DNA from: Bacteroidales bacterium
Lineage (GTDB): Bacteria; Bacteroidota; Bacteroidia; Bacteroidales; UBA932
Direction: 5' to 3'
Length of the DNA stretch: 64,000 nt
Assembly (NCBI GenBank): GCA_017618115.1
Contig: JAFZUX010000018.1
Span: forward strand, 1 to 64,000
Shown piece by piece: positions 1 to 7,319 of this stretch. Position 1 is the stretch's first letter; every line of letters begins with the position of its first letter. Under the pieces are notes generated by a model that was not told where the DNA came from, did no database searches, and saw only the letters and a program-made list of their open reading frames with translations. The position numbers and the translations under genes were made by a program.

Positions 1-117
1 AAGTTGGGATTGGAAAATATTATTGGCCGTGAGGTGGATATAATCCGGAATGGCTCTTTGAAGCCTTTTGCCGTGGAGTCTGCAAACAAAGATAAGTACT
101 TGATATATGAGAGATAA
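1..117 (+). CDS. Nucleotidyltransferase-domain protein, C-terminal end (partial)
   Basis: The window opens inside this gene; 38 residues up to a TAA stop at 115-117 are visible. The segment GREVDIIRNGSLKPF followed by a basic tail ending in LIYER resembles the end of small MNT-type nucleotidyltransferases, where 'G+.VDLv....LKP' is conserved. The catalytic GSxARG and Dx[DE] residues would lie upstream of the window and cannot be checked. The stop overlaps the start of the next small gene by 11 bases, so the two are probably co-translated. In this family such proteins often belong to toxin-antitoxin pairs, but that is inference here. Confidence 0.5.
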   Translation, partial: KLGLENIIGREVDIIRNGSLKPFAVESANKDKYLIYER

Positions 118-286
118 AGTTAATGATCCTGCTAGGATTGAGTTTGAATCTGAGGAAGACGTTGCTCTTAGAAGAGCTGTGGAATCTATTCAGAGTTTTA
201 GGAATCAGGCCGCTAAGAATGGAACGGCAGATTTCTCTTTAGAAGAAATAAACAAGGAGATAAAGAGATATAGATCTGGTAAGTAA
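107..286 (+). CDS. Small antitoxin-like protein (59 aa)
   Basis: The ATG at 107 lies inside the end of the previous gene and gives 59 residues ending at TAA 284-286. The protein is highly charged. It has an acidic stretch (FESEEDVALRRA) and a C-terminal FSLEEINKEIKRYRSGK, similar to the 'SLEEINAEI..YR' tail found in many small Bacteroidetes antitoxins that precede RelE or PIN toxins. No toxin gene follows directly: the next 179 bases (287-465) are AT-rich and hold nothing I recognise. It may be an orphan antitoxin or the partner of the upstream nucleotidyltransferase. Confidence 0.55.
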   Translation: MRDKVNDPARIEFESEEDVALRRAVESIQSFRNQAAKNGTADFSLEEINKEIKRYRSGK

Positions 287-465
287 TTGATTAGTATGAT
301 GTGGGGTTACTAGGTGCATTGCTCGTTGGAGAGCCACCTTTTAGTAACACCACTCTGAAGTTATTACGGAAATGCAACTTCTGTATTTTGGTTAGTTCTA
401 TCTTTGTTCCGTTAGACAACTTAGCATATAAGCTAATTTTATTTATATTTGTATTTGATTTTATT

Positions 466-951
466 ATGGAAGTGAAAAAGAAAACTACTGTAGAGCTTAT
501 TGACAAATCCGAGAAGACGGCGCTTTACTCTATCAGTTTTGAGATGGATGGCACAACAGAATTTGAGAAATTTGTGGCAGAATTTGAGATGAATGCAACT
601 TACAACAGAGATTATCAGCGTATTATAGCGGCGCTACAATCAATCTTAAACTTGGGGGCTCTTGAACGTTTCTTTCGTCCGGAAGGAAGGATGGGTGATA
701 GCGTTGCGGCAATTCCTATTGATGGAGGTAGTCTTAGGTTATATTGCTTAAGGATTTCTGAACAGATTCTTATATTGGGGAACGGTGGAGTTAAAATGGC
801 TAAAGCCTATGAAAATGACCCCAAAATGTATGGATATGTTCTTGATTTGCAGAAATTTGAAAGGATTTTAAATGAAGTTGTTGCTAAGGGTTTTGTGAGC
901 ATTGAGGAGAGAGCTCTTAATGGTATAGAAGACCTAACATTTGAAATATGA
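466..951 (+). CDS. Putative toxin of a toxin/XRE-antitoxin pair (161 aa)
   Basis: I chose the ATG at 466 because the longer GTG-started frame from 301 adds an implausible leader. The 161-residue protein has a central LERFFRPEGRMGDSVAAIP segment followed by strands SLRLYCLRISEQILILGNGG, a pattern seen in RelE/HigB-like ribonuclease folds. Its stop overlaps the start of the XRE gene downstream (ATGA at 948-951), the usual arrangement of a HigBA-type module with the toxin first. Toxicity and fold are inferred from context and pattern; I do not recognise a named family. No signal peptide or membrane segment is visible. Confidence 0.6.
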   Translation: MEVKKKTTVELIDKSEKTALYSISFEMDGTTEFEKFVAEFEMNATYNRDYQRIIAALQSILNLGALERFFRPEGRMGDSVAAIPIDGGSLRLYCLRISEQILILGNGGVKMAKAYENDPKMYGYVLDLQKFERILNEVVAKGFVSIEERALNGIEDLTFEI

Positions 952-1217
952 AAGACAAACAAAAATGGTTTAAAGAAAAGTTAAAGAAAGTTTCTCCGGA
1001 AATAAAAATGGAGATGCAATTGTCTGCTGAGATAATTGCTAAGATAGATTCTATCCTAAAGGAGAAGAATATAACTCAAAGGGAGTTGGCAAAAAAAATG
1101 GGAAAGAGTGAGGCCGTTGTATCTCGTTGGACTACAGGCTTTCCAAATCTTACGCTAAGATCTATCGCGGAGCTTTCTGTTGCTCTTGGAGAACCACTTA
1201 TTTGTGTAAATGTGTGA
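948..1217 (+). CDS. XRE-family helix-turn-helix antitoxin-like regulator
   Basis: This is an 89-residue DNA-binding protein. Residues about 40-80 form a Cro/CI-type helix-turn-helix: ITQRELAKKMGKSEAVVSRW with the following LTLRSIAELSVALGEPL. The N-terminal 35 residues are lysine-rich and probably contact the toxin. Translation is coupled to the preceding gene by a 4-base ATGA overlap. As in HigA-type antitoxins, it would neutralise the upstream protein and repress the shared promoter. It ends 1 base before the stop of the convergent gene on the other strand. Confidence 0.7.
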   Translation: MKDKQKWFKEKLKKVSPEIKMEMQLSAEIIAKIDSILKEKNITQRELAKKMGKSEAVVSRWTTGFPNLTLRSIAELSVALGEPLICVNV

Positions 1218-1218
1218 G

Positions 1219-1833
1219 TTATTTTATGCGGGTTAGCTTGAACGGTGTTGACTCATCCATTTTTCCGTATAGTAAGCGTCCGTCTCTGCTGAGGGTCATT
1301 GTATCTCTGTCTTCCGGTTTATTTCCAGTTCCGGTATACATATAGATAACAGTATCTCTAACTGTGTATTTGCCTTTTTCACTTGGAGTTACAGCCAATG
1401 CAGCCTTTATTGCCTTACGCTTTGCCCATCCCATTCCGGCTGCTTTTAAGACTTCCTCGTTTACCTTAATATCCGGCTTCATAACAATTTCAGTCTCACT
1501 CTTAAACTCCATAGTTATAGCTACAACGGTTCCATTCTTTATTGCAATAGCCATATCCATAGCTTTCTTAAGGTCATTATCAATCTCAGCAATCTCCTCT
1601 TTTGTAAGCGGTCTGCCCTTCTCTTTCTCCACCTCTGCAATCTTTCTTCTTCTGGCCTCAGGCAATTCCTTTTCCAACTCTTGAGTAAGATTGTTCAACT
1701 GTCCCTTCAAAATATTTGGGTTATAATAAACTCTGCCAGATAAGCTTTTGCTCTCAATGTTCTGAGCAATAGCATTTTGGACAAATAACAGAGCTATTAC
1801 TGCAACAACCGTAAAGACTTTAATTGTTTTCAT
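1219..1833 (-). CDS. Secreted hypothetical protein (204 aa)
   Basis: An N-terminal signal peptide (MKTIKVFTVVAVIALLFVQN, cleavage probably after AIAQ near residue 24) sends this protein to the periplasm or surface. The middle (residues 45-90) is a charged predicted helix rich in E, K and R; the C-terminal half looks beta-rich and ends in LLYGKMDESTPFKLTRIK. I do not recognise the family. The same C-terminal peptide, with two changes, survives as a gene fragment at 5522-5584, so this gene belongs to a small paralogous family that was duplicated in this neighbourhood. It converges on the XRE gene with a 1-base gap. Confidence 0.65.
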   Translation of the reverse strand: MKTIKVFTVVAVIALLFVQNAIAQNIESKSLSGRVYYNPNILKGQLNNLTQELEKELPEARRRKIAEVEKEKGRPLTKEEIAEIDNDLKKAMDMAIAIKNGTVVAITMEFKSETEIVMKPDIKVNEEVLKAAGMGWAKRKAIKAALAVTPSEKGKYTVRDTVIYMYTGTGNKPEDRDTMTLSRDGRLLYGKMDESTPFKLTRIK

Positions 1834-1912
1834 AAGTCATTTGTTATAACAGCTTCAATGAATCACAATAACCATTCCATCTCTTTGTGGTCAAAAAGAT
1901 TTTACGAAAATG

Positions 1913-1943
1913 CTTGCAAAGTTGTTTCAGATAATTAATTTTG
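1913..1943 (+). promoter_or_regulatory. Bacteroidetes-type promoter
   Basis: CTTG at 1913-1916, a 19-base spacer, then TAATTTTG at 1936-1943. The second element matches TAnnTTTG exactly and the first matches TTTG at 3 of 4 bases. The predicted start is near 1950. It is not followed by an obvious gene but by a terminator hairpin about 60 bases further on. Confidence 0.45.
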
Positions 1944-1949
1944 CATTTG

Positions 1950-2008
1950 AAAAAGCGATTCTACGGATTCGTGCTGCGGGGGGAGTCCATACTCCCTACC
2001 GCTTTTTT
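1950..2008 (+). ncRNA. Candidate small RNA or attenuated leader (~59 nt)
   Basis: The predicted transcript would run from the promoter at 1913-1943 to the T-run at 2003-2008. Its 3' half is a strong intrinsic terminator; the 5' half contains a weaker inverted pair (CGATT..GGATTCG). No open reading frame of any length lies within it. It could be a free small RNA, or a leader whose read-through reaches the genes at 2133 and 2369. No known RNA family is recognised. Confidence 0.35.
1976..2008 (+). terminator. Intrinsic terminator
   Basis: GCGG (1976-1979) pairs with CCGC (1999-2002) and GGGAGT (1981-1986) pairs with ACTCCC (1991-1996) around a CCAT loop, followed by six T at 2003-2008. The orientation is plus strand. 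Confidence 0.75.
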
Positions 2009-2132
2009 ATATAATGACACGCTGAAAGTGGTATGTTCTTGATTTGTAGCTGGATCTAAAGTCGGAACTGTTAGAACCTTCAACCTTATCTTTCCCATAT
2101 ATCAACTATTTAACAGTTCCATTTGATCGTGG

Positions 2133-2348
2133 ATGGAGAACCAGACAATGCAAAAGTATAAAGGGAATCATTATCCTCCAAGCAATTGGGTAAAAAGTTT
2201 TAAATTTGCGGGCGTTATGAACAGCAAGGTATTTTATTCGGCTCCGGAGGTTCTGATTCTGGAGGTTAAAACTGAGGGTGTATTCTGCCAAACGGGCGGG
2301 GTTAAGAACTATAATGTTCAGGATCCTGTGGAGTGGGGGAATGGTTAA
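2133..2348 (+). CDS. Small protein preceding a surface lipoprotein (71 aa)
   Basis: This 71-residue protein has no signal peptide. Its C-terminal half, SAPEVLILEVKTEGVFCQTGG, resembles the '..PEVEVIEI..EGVLC.SGG' segment of short proteins that often precede fimbrillin or BspA-like lipoprotein genes in Bacteroidales. It ends 20 bases before the start of the composite lipoprotein, so the two are likely co-transcribed. An in-frame ATG at 2148 is an alternative start. Function is unknown. Confidence 0.55.
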   Translation: MENQTMQKYKGNHYPPSNWVKSFKFAGVMNSKVFYSAPEVLILEVKTEGVFCQTGGVKNYNVQDPVEWGNG

Positions 2349-2368
2349 CCAACTAAACGTAGAGGGCT

Positions 2369-4885
2369 ATGAAACAGATGTTTAGATTTCTTAGAATAGC
2401 AGCGGCTGCGGTTATGGTTACGGTGGTTGGTTGTACCAGCTTGAAGGAGGAGTTTATTCCGGATGATACGGGAGTTGTTGATGTGCCTAAGGAGGGAAAG
2501 AGCGTTACGTTGAAGGGCGTTATCTCTATGGGTGGCGGAAGCCCTGTAAGCAAGGCACTTACAGAGGGGGGCGTTAAGACTTTTGTGGTGGGAGATAAGA
2601 TTACGGTTGTATACAAGAATACGGGTGGAGAGACGGTGAAGGCTGTGAGTGAGCCTCTTACGGCGGAGGATATTCATGAAGAGGGGAAGAAGGCGGATAT
2701 AAAGGTTACGCTTGTTGATCCTGTGGCAGATGGCGCTTTGCGTTATATTTATCCTGCGGCAATGGCAAAGGAGGAGATTGCGGCATCTGCTGTTGTTGAC
2801 AGTGATGAGGCGACGATTGCTTTTGAGAGGCTTGCAAATCAGGACGGTACGCTGGCATCCATTGCCAGCGGTTTGGATTTGGCGGTGTTTGACGGTTCTC
2901 TTACCGCAGGGGCGGAGTTACCTGTTAGCGCATCGCTGAATAATAAATTGACTATCTGCAAGTTTACGGTAAAAGAGGGGGGCGTTGATATAACTAACAA
3001 ACTTTCAAGTTTTTCGGTGAGCAATGGTGGACATACCTACACTCTGGCTCCTAAGGCTCCTGAGGTTAAGTTTGCGGGGGCTCCTATTTATGTGGCAATG
3101 AGGCCGGTAGTGAGCGGGGATATTTCATTTACGGCCACGGATAATGTTAACGGGTATGAGAAGAGCGTGAGTGGGAAAACGCTTGCTGCCGGAAGTATCT
3201 ATCCTATTGGTATTACTTTGAGCAAGACTTTTGAAGGTAAGGCTACTCCGCTCACTTTTGAGGCAATTACGGCTGGGACAGAGGTGTCATTTAAGTTGCC
3301 TTCTAATGCGTTGGCGGGTGAGGTGCAATATAGTCTGAATGGCGGAGCGTGGACCAATTACACTGTTTCAAATGCAGCCATTACACTTGAAAATGTTGGA
3401 GATAAGGTGCAGTTCCGCGGTAATAGGTCTACATATTTTGTTAAAAAGGCTACTTATGACTACGGCCAGTTCTCCTGTTCGGTAGATTGTTACGTTTATG
3501 GTAATGTAATGAGTTTGGTTACGGATTACTCTGATCCGAATGCTTTTGCAAGCAATGTTACCTTTACCGGAGAGTACACGTTTTTTAGATTATTTGAGAA
3601 CAATACACATATTAAGAATCACTCAACCAAACCGTTGGTTTTGCCGGCTACTACATTGACTAATAACTGTTATGAAGGGATGTTCTCTAACACCGGCTTA
3701 ACAAAAGCTCCGGAACTGCCTGCTATGACATTGACAGAAGAGTGTTATGCAAGTATGTTTTCTAACTGTGAATTGTTAACAGCATCACCTGTTTTGCCGG
3801 CAGAAACTTTGGCAGAGTCATGCTATCGTAGGATGTTCATGGGTTGTAAGAGTCTTACTATAGCACCGAAATTGCCAGCTGAAACGTTGGCAGCATCATG
3901 CTATTCTGAGATGTTCTCTGACTGTACATCATTAACAACAGCACCGGAATTGCCGGCAACGGAGATGGTCTCTTGTTGCTATATTTATATGTTTTCTGGA
4001 TGTAGCTCATTAACAACTGCCCCAGAACTCCCGGCTACTGTGCTTGCATATTCTTGTTATAGTTCTATGTTTGAGTACTGCACCAGCCTTACAACAGCAC
4101 CTGTTTTGCCGGCAGAAACTTTGGTGATGGGTTGCTATAATATGATGTTCTACAAGTGTTCTAACTTGAACAGTGTTACTTGTCTTGCTACAGACTACGA
4201 AACTTTAAATCTTCAAGATTGTACAAATGATTGGCTTAATGGAGTTGCTGGAACGGGAACTTTCACTTGTCCTTCCTGGATAAATTGGGTGCCTGGGAAT
4301 TATGGTATTCCGTATTATTGGACACAAGCATTTAAGGGTATATCTTTGGTTACTCCATCTGATGTTGGAAAAGTAGTAGGTGCAGATGGCAAAGTTTATT
4401 ATAATGCTCATGATGCTGAGTATTATGGCACTACTGCAGTTGCAATGATTGCATACGTGGGTGCTGTTGCGGGAGTTTGCGAGCATGGACTGGCTATTTC
4501 ACTGACAGATATTCAAGACTATAACATGACATACTCTCAAGCAGTTGGGGAGTATGGAATTCCTGCTTGGGCTGCCGCTCATCCTTTAACCGGTGCAACC
4601 TGGCGTTTGCCTTCATTCAAGGATTGGCAGTATATGCTTTGGGGGTATTATGTTGATGCTCCGGAAGTTACGGATATAAGTTCTTTCAATAACAAACTAA
4701 GTGATGCTATTTGGGGGACCTCACTGCCTTCTGCTTCACTTCCTGTTGATGCATATTTTTGGACAAGTTCTATTGTTGATGAGGATAATGCAAAGGCCCT
4801 ATATCAAGACTCTTTGCAAGAGGCAGGTTTTCAGAGTACTTTAAAGACCCAGGAATGGCATGTGCGTGCCTGCCTGGCCTTCTAG
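2369..4885 (+). CDS. Composite surface lipoprotein: fimbrillin-like, leucine-rich repeats, FISUMP-like C-terminus
   Basis: This is an 838-residue predicted lipoprotein with the lipobox Cys at residue 22 (VVGC). Residues about 45-290 look like a fimbrillin-type beta domain (…YPIGITLSKTF). Residues about 425-605 hold seven 26-residue BspA-like repeats of the form LPAxTLxxxCYxxMFxxCxSLTxAPx. The C-terminus (about 680-838) has the TWRLPS…W…FWTSS…WHVR pattern of FISUMP/DUF1566-like domains. The family context is surface display and adhesion; ligand and role are unknown. It is probably co-transcribed with the small gene at 2133 and converges on another FISUMP-like lipoprotein at 4901. The combination of three architectures in one chain is unusual. 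Confidence 0.75.
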   Translation: MKQMFRFLRIAAAAVMVTVVGCTSLKEEFIPDDTGVVDVPKEGKSVTLKGVISMGGGSPVSKALTEGGVKTFVVGDKITVVYKNTGGETVKAVSEPLTAEDIHEEGKKADIKVTLVDPVADGALRYIYPAAMAKEEIAASAVVDSDEATIAFERLANQDGTLASIASGLDLAVFDGSLTAGAELPVSASLNNKLTICKFTVKEGGVDITNKLSSFSVSNGGHTYTLAPKAPEVKFAGAPIYVAMRPVVSGDISFTATDNVNGYEKSVSGKTLAAGSIYPIGITLSKTFEGKATPLTFEAITAGTEVSFKLPSNALAGEVQYSLNGGAWTNYTVSNAAITLENVGDKVQFRGNRSTYFVKKATYDYGQFSCSVDCYVYGNVMSLVTDYSDPNAFASNVTFTGEYTFFRLFENNTHIKNHSTKPLVLPATTLTNNCYEGMFSNTGLTKAPELPAMTLTEECYASMFSNCELLTASPVLPAETLAESCYRRMFMGCKSLTIAPKLPAETLAASCYSEMFSDCTSLTTAPELPATEMVSCCYIYMFSGCSSLTTAPELPATVLAYSCYSSMFEYCTSLTTAPVLPAETLVMGCYNMMFYKCSNLNSVTCLATDYETLNLQDCTNDWLNGVAGTGTFTCPSWINWVPGNYGIPYYWTQAFKGISLVTPSDVGKVVGADGKVYYNAHDAEYYGTTAVAMIAYVGAVAGVCEHGLAISLTDIQDYNMTYSQAVGEYGIPAWAAAHPLTGATWRLPSFKDWQYMLWGYYVDAPEVTDISSFNNKLSDAIWGTSLPSASLPVDAYFWTSSIVDEDNAKALYQDSLQEAGFQSTLKTQEWHVRACLAF
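3641..4186 (+). repeat. Seven 78-bp coding repeats (26-aa BspA-like units)
   Basis: Each unit encodes about LPAETLAxSCYxxMFxxCxSLTTAPE. The first unit is more divergent and the central units are closest. Copy number could change in frame by recombination, altering the length of the surface domain. Confidence 0.8.
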
Positions 4886-4900
4886 AGGCGGGCAGAGGAA

Positions 4901-5518
4901 TTAGTTGCAGATGACGCGGATGGAAAGGGCCTGCTTGGTTGCGTGGAAGCTGTCTATGCCAACTGCAACCTGCTGGAACTTAGCACCCCAGGCGTAGTCA
5001 TCCGTTCCGTTGGAGGAGTTGAATGAGGAGGACCAGTAGCAGGCCCAATCTCCAACGTTCATAGGTCCGTAGATGTCTTTTAGTCCGCAGGCCGGGAAGA
5101 AGAGAACGTTGTGGTTCTTGTTGCTTTCTACTCTGGCACCTTTGATTCCGTTTATTGTGACCCAGGTGATTTTGCTGTTGTCCATCAACTTTTTCCAGTC
5201 ATCTTTTGAAGGGAGACGCCAGGAACCTTTAAGGTCACTGCTAAGGTCTGAAAGGCTGCCGGAAAGATTGGAGGAAAAGTTATAGTAATCACCAAATTCA
5301 GAGGACTTTGAAGCACCTAAGTTCATAGTGGCCCATTTAACACCGGTACCCATATCAACCATTGTAAACTTTGCGGTATTGGTGTAGTCTGTTCCCTTCT
5401 TGGATTCAGTCTTATCCTCGTCATCATTGAGCAGTTTATCCAAACTCTTTGAACAAGAGGTGCATGTGAGAGAAATCAATGTTAAAGATGCAACTGCAAA
5501 AAAGAATAACTTTTTCAT
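4901..5518 (-). CDS. FISUMP-like surface lipoprotein (205 aa)
   Basis: A lipoprotein signal has its Cys at residue 22 (CTSC). After a short charged linker, the mature part carries VDMGTGVKWATMNLGAS, GSWRLPSKDDWKKLM, ACGLK, YWSSS and a final ALSIRVICN, the ordered motifs of the Fibrobacter-major-paralogous (FISUMP) / DUF1566-like beta domain. The same domain type ends the convergent lipoprotein at 2369-4885, 15 bases away. Likely surface or periplasmic; ligand unknown. Confidence 0.7.
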   Translation of the reverse strand: MKKLFFFAVASLTLISLTCTSCSKSLDKLLNDDEDKTESKKGTDYTNTAKFTMVDMGTGVKWATMNLGASKSSEFGDYYNFSSNLSGSLSDLSSDLKGSWRLPSKDDWKKLMDNSKITWVTINGIKGARVESNKNHNVLFFPACGLKDIYGPMNVGDWACYWSSSFNSSNGTDDYAWGAKFQQVAVGIDSFHATKQALSIRVICN

Positions 5519-5521
5519 ATC

Positions 5522-5584
5522 TTACTTTGTTCTTGTTAACTTGAAAGGAGTCTGTTCATCCATTTTTCCGTAAAGGAAATGCCT
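5522..5584 (-). pseudogene. 3' remnant of a paralogue of the 1219-1833 gene
   Basis: Read on the minus strand this gives ..FLYGKMDEQTPFKLTRTK and a stop at 5522-5524. The intact gene at 1219-1833 ends in LLYGKMDESTPFKLTRIK and a stop. Sixteen consecutive bases are identical in the two copies. Only the last ~20 codons remain; upstream lies directly the stop of the thioredoxin-like gene. It has no start codon of its own and is best explained as the leftover of a deleted duplicate. Confidence 0.7.
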
Positions 5585-5603
5585 ATTTAAACGCGTTCCG
5601 CAA

Positions 5604-6200
5604 TTAGAGTTTGGAGAGGGCAGCCGGAGTCCAGTTCTTAAAGAAACGGAGGACTTTGGCGCGGTCATAGCCATCTCCCTCCTCCAGGAAACTAGAGTCT
5701 TGGATGTGAATTACTTTTCCCTTACCGTTCAGGATAACGAATACCGGGTAACCAAAGCGGCCGGCGTTATTGAGGCGTTTGAGAAGTTTTTTGGACTTCT
5801 CTTCGTATGCCTTATCTTTTTTAGCCTGCTTAGGGTTGTAGTTTACGTGAATGTATACAAAGTTATGCCTAAGCAGTTTAGAGATCTCATGGTCTTTGGA
5901 GATGAAGTCTGCAAACTTAAGGCACCAAGGGCACCAGTTGCCACCCAGTTGGCAGATAACAAACTTACCCTCTCTTTTTGCCTGTGAAACGGCCTGGTCT
6001 ATCTGCTTTAACGGATCTATATTCTCATCATAAACTTTCTTAAGAGCAGGTGAGTGTGCCTTTGGACCTGCCTGAAGTTTAGTCTGTTGAGGGGCTGCCT
6101 TCATTGTCTTAGGTCCCTGCTGAGGAGTCTGTTGTGGATTCTGAGAGTATGCGGCTATTGCAATGCAAACTACTATAATTGAAATGATTATCTTTTTCAT
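5604..6200 (-). CDS. Periplasmic thioredoxin-fold protein with WCPWC motif
   Basis: The signal peptide ends near AYSQ (residue 20) and is followed by a Q/P-rich linker to about residue 50. A thioredoxin fold follows, with GGNWCPWCLKF at residues 86-96 and the cis-proline loop GYPVFVIL near 150, typical of DUF255/thioredoxin_7-like proteins. CxxC thiols in the periplasm suggest disulfide reduction or isomerisation; the substrate is unknown. It is 12 bases downstream of the lipoprotein gene at 6213-6905 and probably in the same transcript. Confidence 0.75.
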   Translation of the reverse strand: MKKIIISIIVVCIAIAAYSQNPQQTPQQGPKTMKAAPQQTKLQAGPKAHSPALKKVYDENIDPLKQIDQAVSQAKREGKFVICQLGGNWCPWCLKFADFISKDHEISKLLRHNFVYIHVNYNPKQAKKDKAYEEKSKKLLKRLNNAGRFGYPVFVILNGKGKVIHIQDSSFLEEGDGYDRAKVLRFFKNWTPAALSKL

Positions 6201-6212
6201 ATTATGTTGTTT

Positions 6213-6905
6213 TTAAAAATTCAGACAGAAAATAACTTGCCACCAATCGTTGCGGCGGCCAACTTTGGTGAAGTAGCAGAGGTAGTTCTCTGCATCCTTA
6301 ATGAACTCAACAGATTGCACCTTGCCGGTTTTCTTCTTTGGAACGTAGCAGTCATGGCCCTGATCTTCTGAGTAACCGTAAGATGTGGCCTGCTCCAGGA
6401 AACTCTGGTAATCTGCTTTCTCTCTGAAGAATACAACGGCTCCGCTCATTGCGTCTTTGCCCAAGAGGAAGTAGTAAGGGTGCGGCCCCTCCGGTTCAAA
6501 AACCATCTCCTTCTTTCCAAAGAAGTTCTTCTCCAACCAGCTGACATTCTTGCCGTAATAGAGGTAGGTGATGTGAACGCCCTCCTCAGTTTTATCATCG
6601 GTGAAGAGGTATTTGAAGCCGAACTCTTCTCCCTTCTTGCCTTGAGAGTCACTCCAATCTCCTGAGAGTTTTTGCATCAGCCCCAAAAGGTTTTCAAAAT
6701 TCACGATGGTTGTATCTGTGATATCCATAGAGGCGTTGAGGGGAGTGTTGACACTCTGCTGTTTAGAAGAGTCTGCGCTCTGCTGCGGGGTAGGGGTGTT
6801 GGTGCCCTGCTTGGTCTTATCGCACTTGCAAGAGGCGGTAATTATCGCGGAGGCAGAAAGCAGAACCAGAGCTGTTTTAAAAGTTATGTTGAAAATTGTT
6901 TTCAT
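6213..6905 (-). CDS. Hypothetical lipoprotein (230 aa)
   Basis: I chose the ATG at 6905, not 6926, because it gives a compact lipoprotein signal (MKTIFNITFKTALVLLSASA.. with Cys at 26, TASC). The mature protein starts with a T/Q/S-rich linker. The body contains EGVHITYLYYGKNVSWLEKNFFGKK and later PYYFLLGKDAMSG, an alpha/beta pattern I cannot assign to a family. It is first in a likely operon with the thioredoxin-fold gene. Confidence 0.6.
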   Translation of the reverse strand: MKTIFNITFKTALVLLSASAIITASCKCDKTKQGTNTPTPQQSADSSKQQSVNTPLNASMDITDTTIVNFENLLGLMQKLSGDWSDSQGKKGEEFGFKYLFTDDKTEEGVHITYLYYGKNVSWLEKNFFGKKEMVFEPEGPHPYYFLLGKDAMSGAVVFFREKADYQSFLEQATSYGYSEDQGHDCYVPKKKTGKVQSVEFIKDAENYLCYFTKVGRRNDWWQVIFCLNF

Positions 6906-6928
6906 ATCTAAGACAAAGTTAATCATAA

Positions 6929-6960
6929 TTTGTTTTTTGGGCCCATTTTTTGTATATTTA
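6929..6960 (+). promoter_or_regulatory. Promoter of hpf
   Basis: TTTG at 6929-6932, a 20-base spacer and TATATTTA at 6953-6960 (7 of 8 to TAnnTTTG). The predicted start is near 6967, leaving a leader of about 30 bases. Confidence 0.5.
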
Positions 6961-6995
6961 CATACAGTTAAACCAATTATTTAAGGAGGTTAGTT

Positions 6996-7289
6996 ATGGA
7001 AATTAGAATCCAATCAGTTAAGTTTGATGCAGATGAGAAACTTCTTGCATTTGTAAACAAGAAAGTTGAGAAGTTGGCAAAGTTCTTTGACGGATTTATG
7101 GAGGCGGATGTTACACTAAGTCTTCTACCGGATCAGTTGAACAAAGAGTGCAAGATTAAACTGCAGGTACCGGGAGACGATATCCATGTTTCCAGAAATG
7201 CAAAGAGTTTTGAGGATGCAGTTGTAGATTGTGTAGATGTCCTTAAGGGCCAGTTGGTTAAAATGAAGGAAAAGAAGTTCGGCAAATAA
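6996..7289 (+). CDS. hpf: Ribosome hibernation-promoting factor, short form
   Basis: This is a 97-residue HPF/RaiA-family protein that binds the 30S decoding region and inactivates ribosomes in slow growth. MEIRIQSVKFDADEKLLAFV..K..KL.KFFD and the later KIKLQVPGDDIHVSRNAKSFEDAV segment match the family; the length fits the short form lacking the dimerising C-terminal domain. The start is fixed by AAGGAGG 8 bases before the ATG, an unusually strong Shine-Dalgarno sequence for Bacteroidota. It has its own promoter upstream. Confidence 0.92.
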   Translation: MEIRIQSVKFDADEKLLAFVNKKVEKLAKFFDGFMEADVTLSLLPDQLNKECKIKLQVPGDDIHVSRNAKSFEDAVVDCVDVLKGQLVKMKEKKFGK

Positions 7290-7292
7290 GAG

Positions 7293-7319
7293 TTAACCTG
7301 TTAAAAGAACAGGTTAACG
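7293..7319. terminator. Inverted repeat between convergent hpf and lplA
   Basis: GTTAACCTGTT (7293-7303) and AACAGGTTAAC (7309-7319) are perfect 11-base arms around AAAAG. They overlap the last codons of lplA. There is no T-run on either side, so its role as a terminator is uncertain. Confidence 0.45.
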
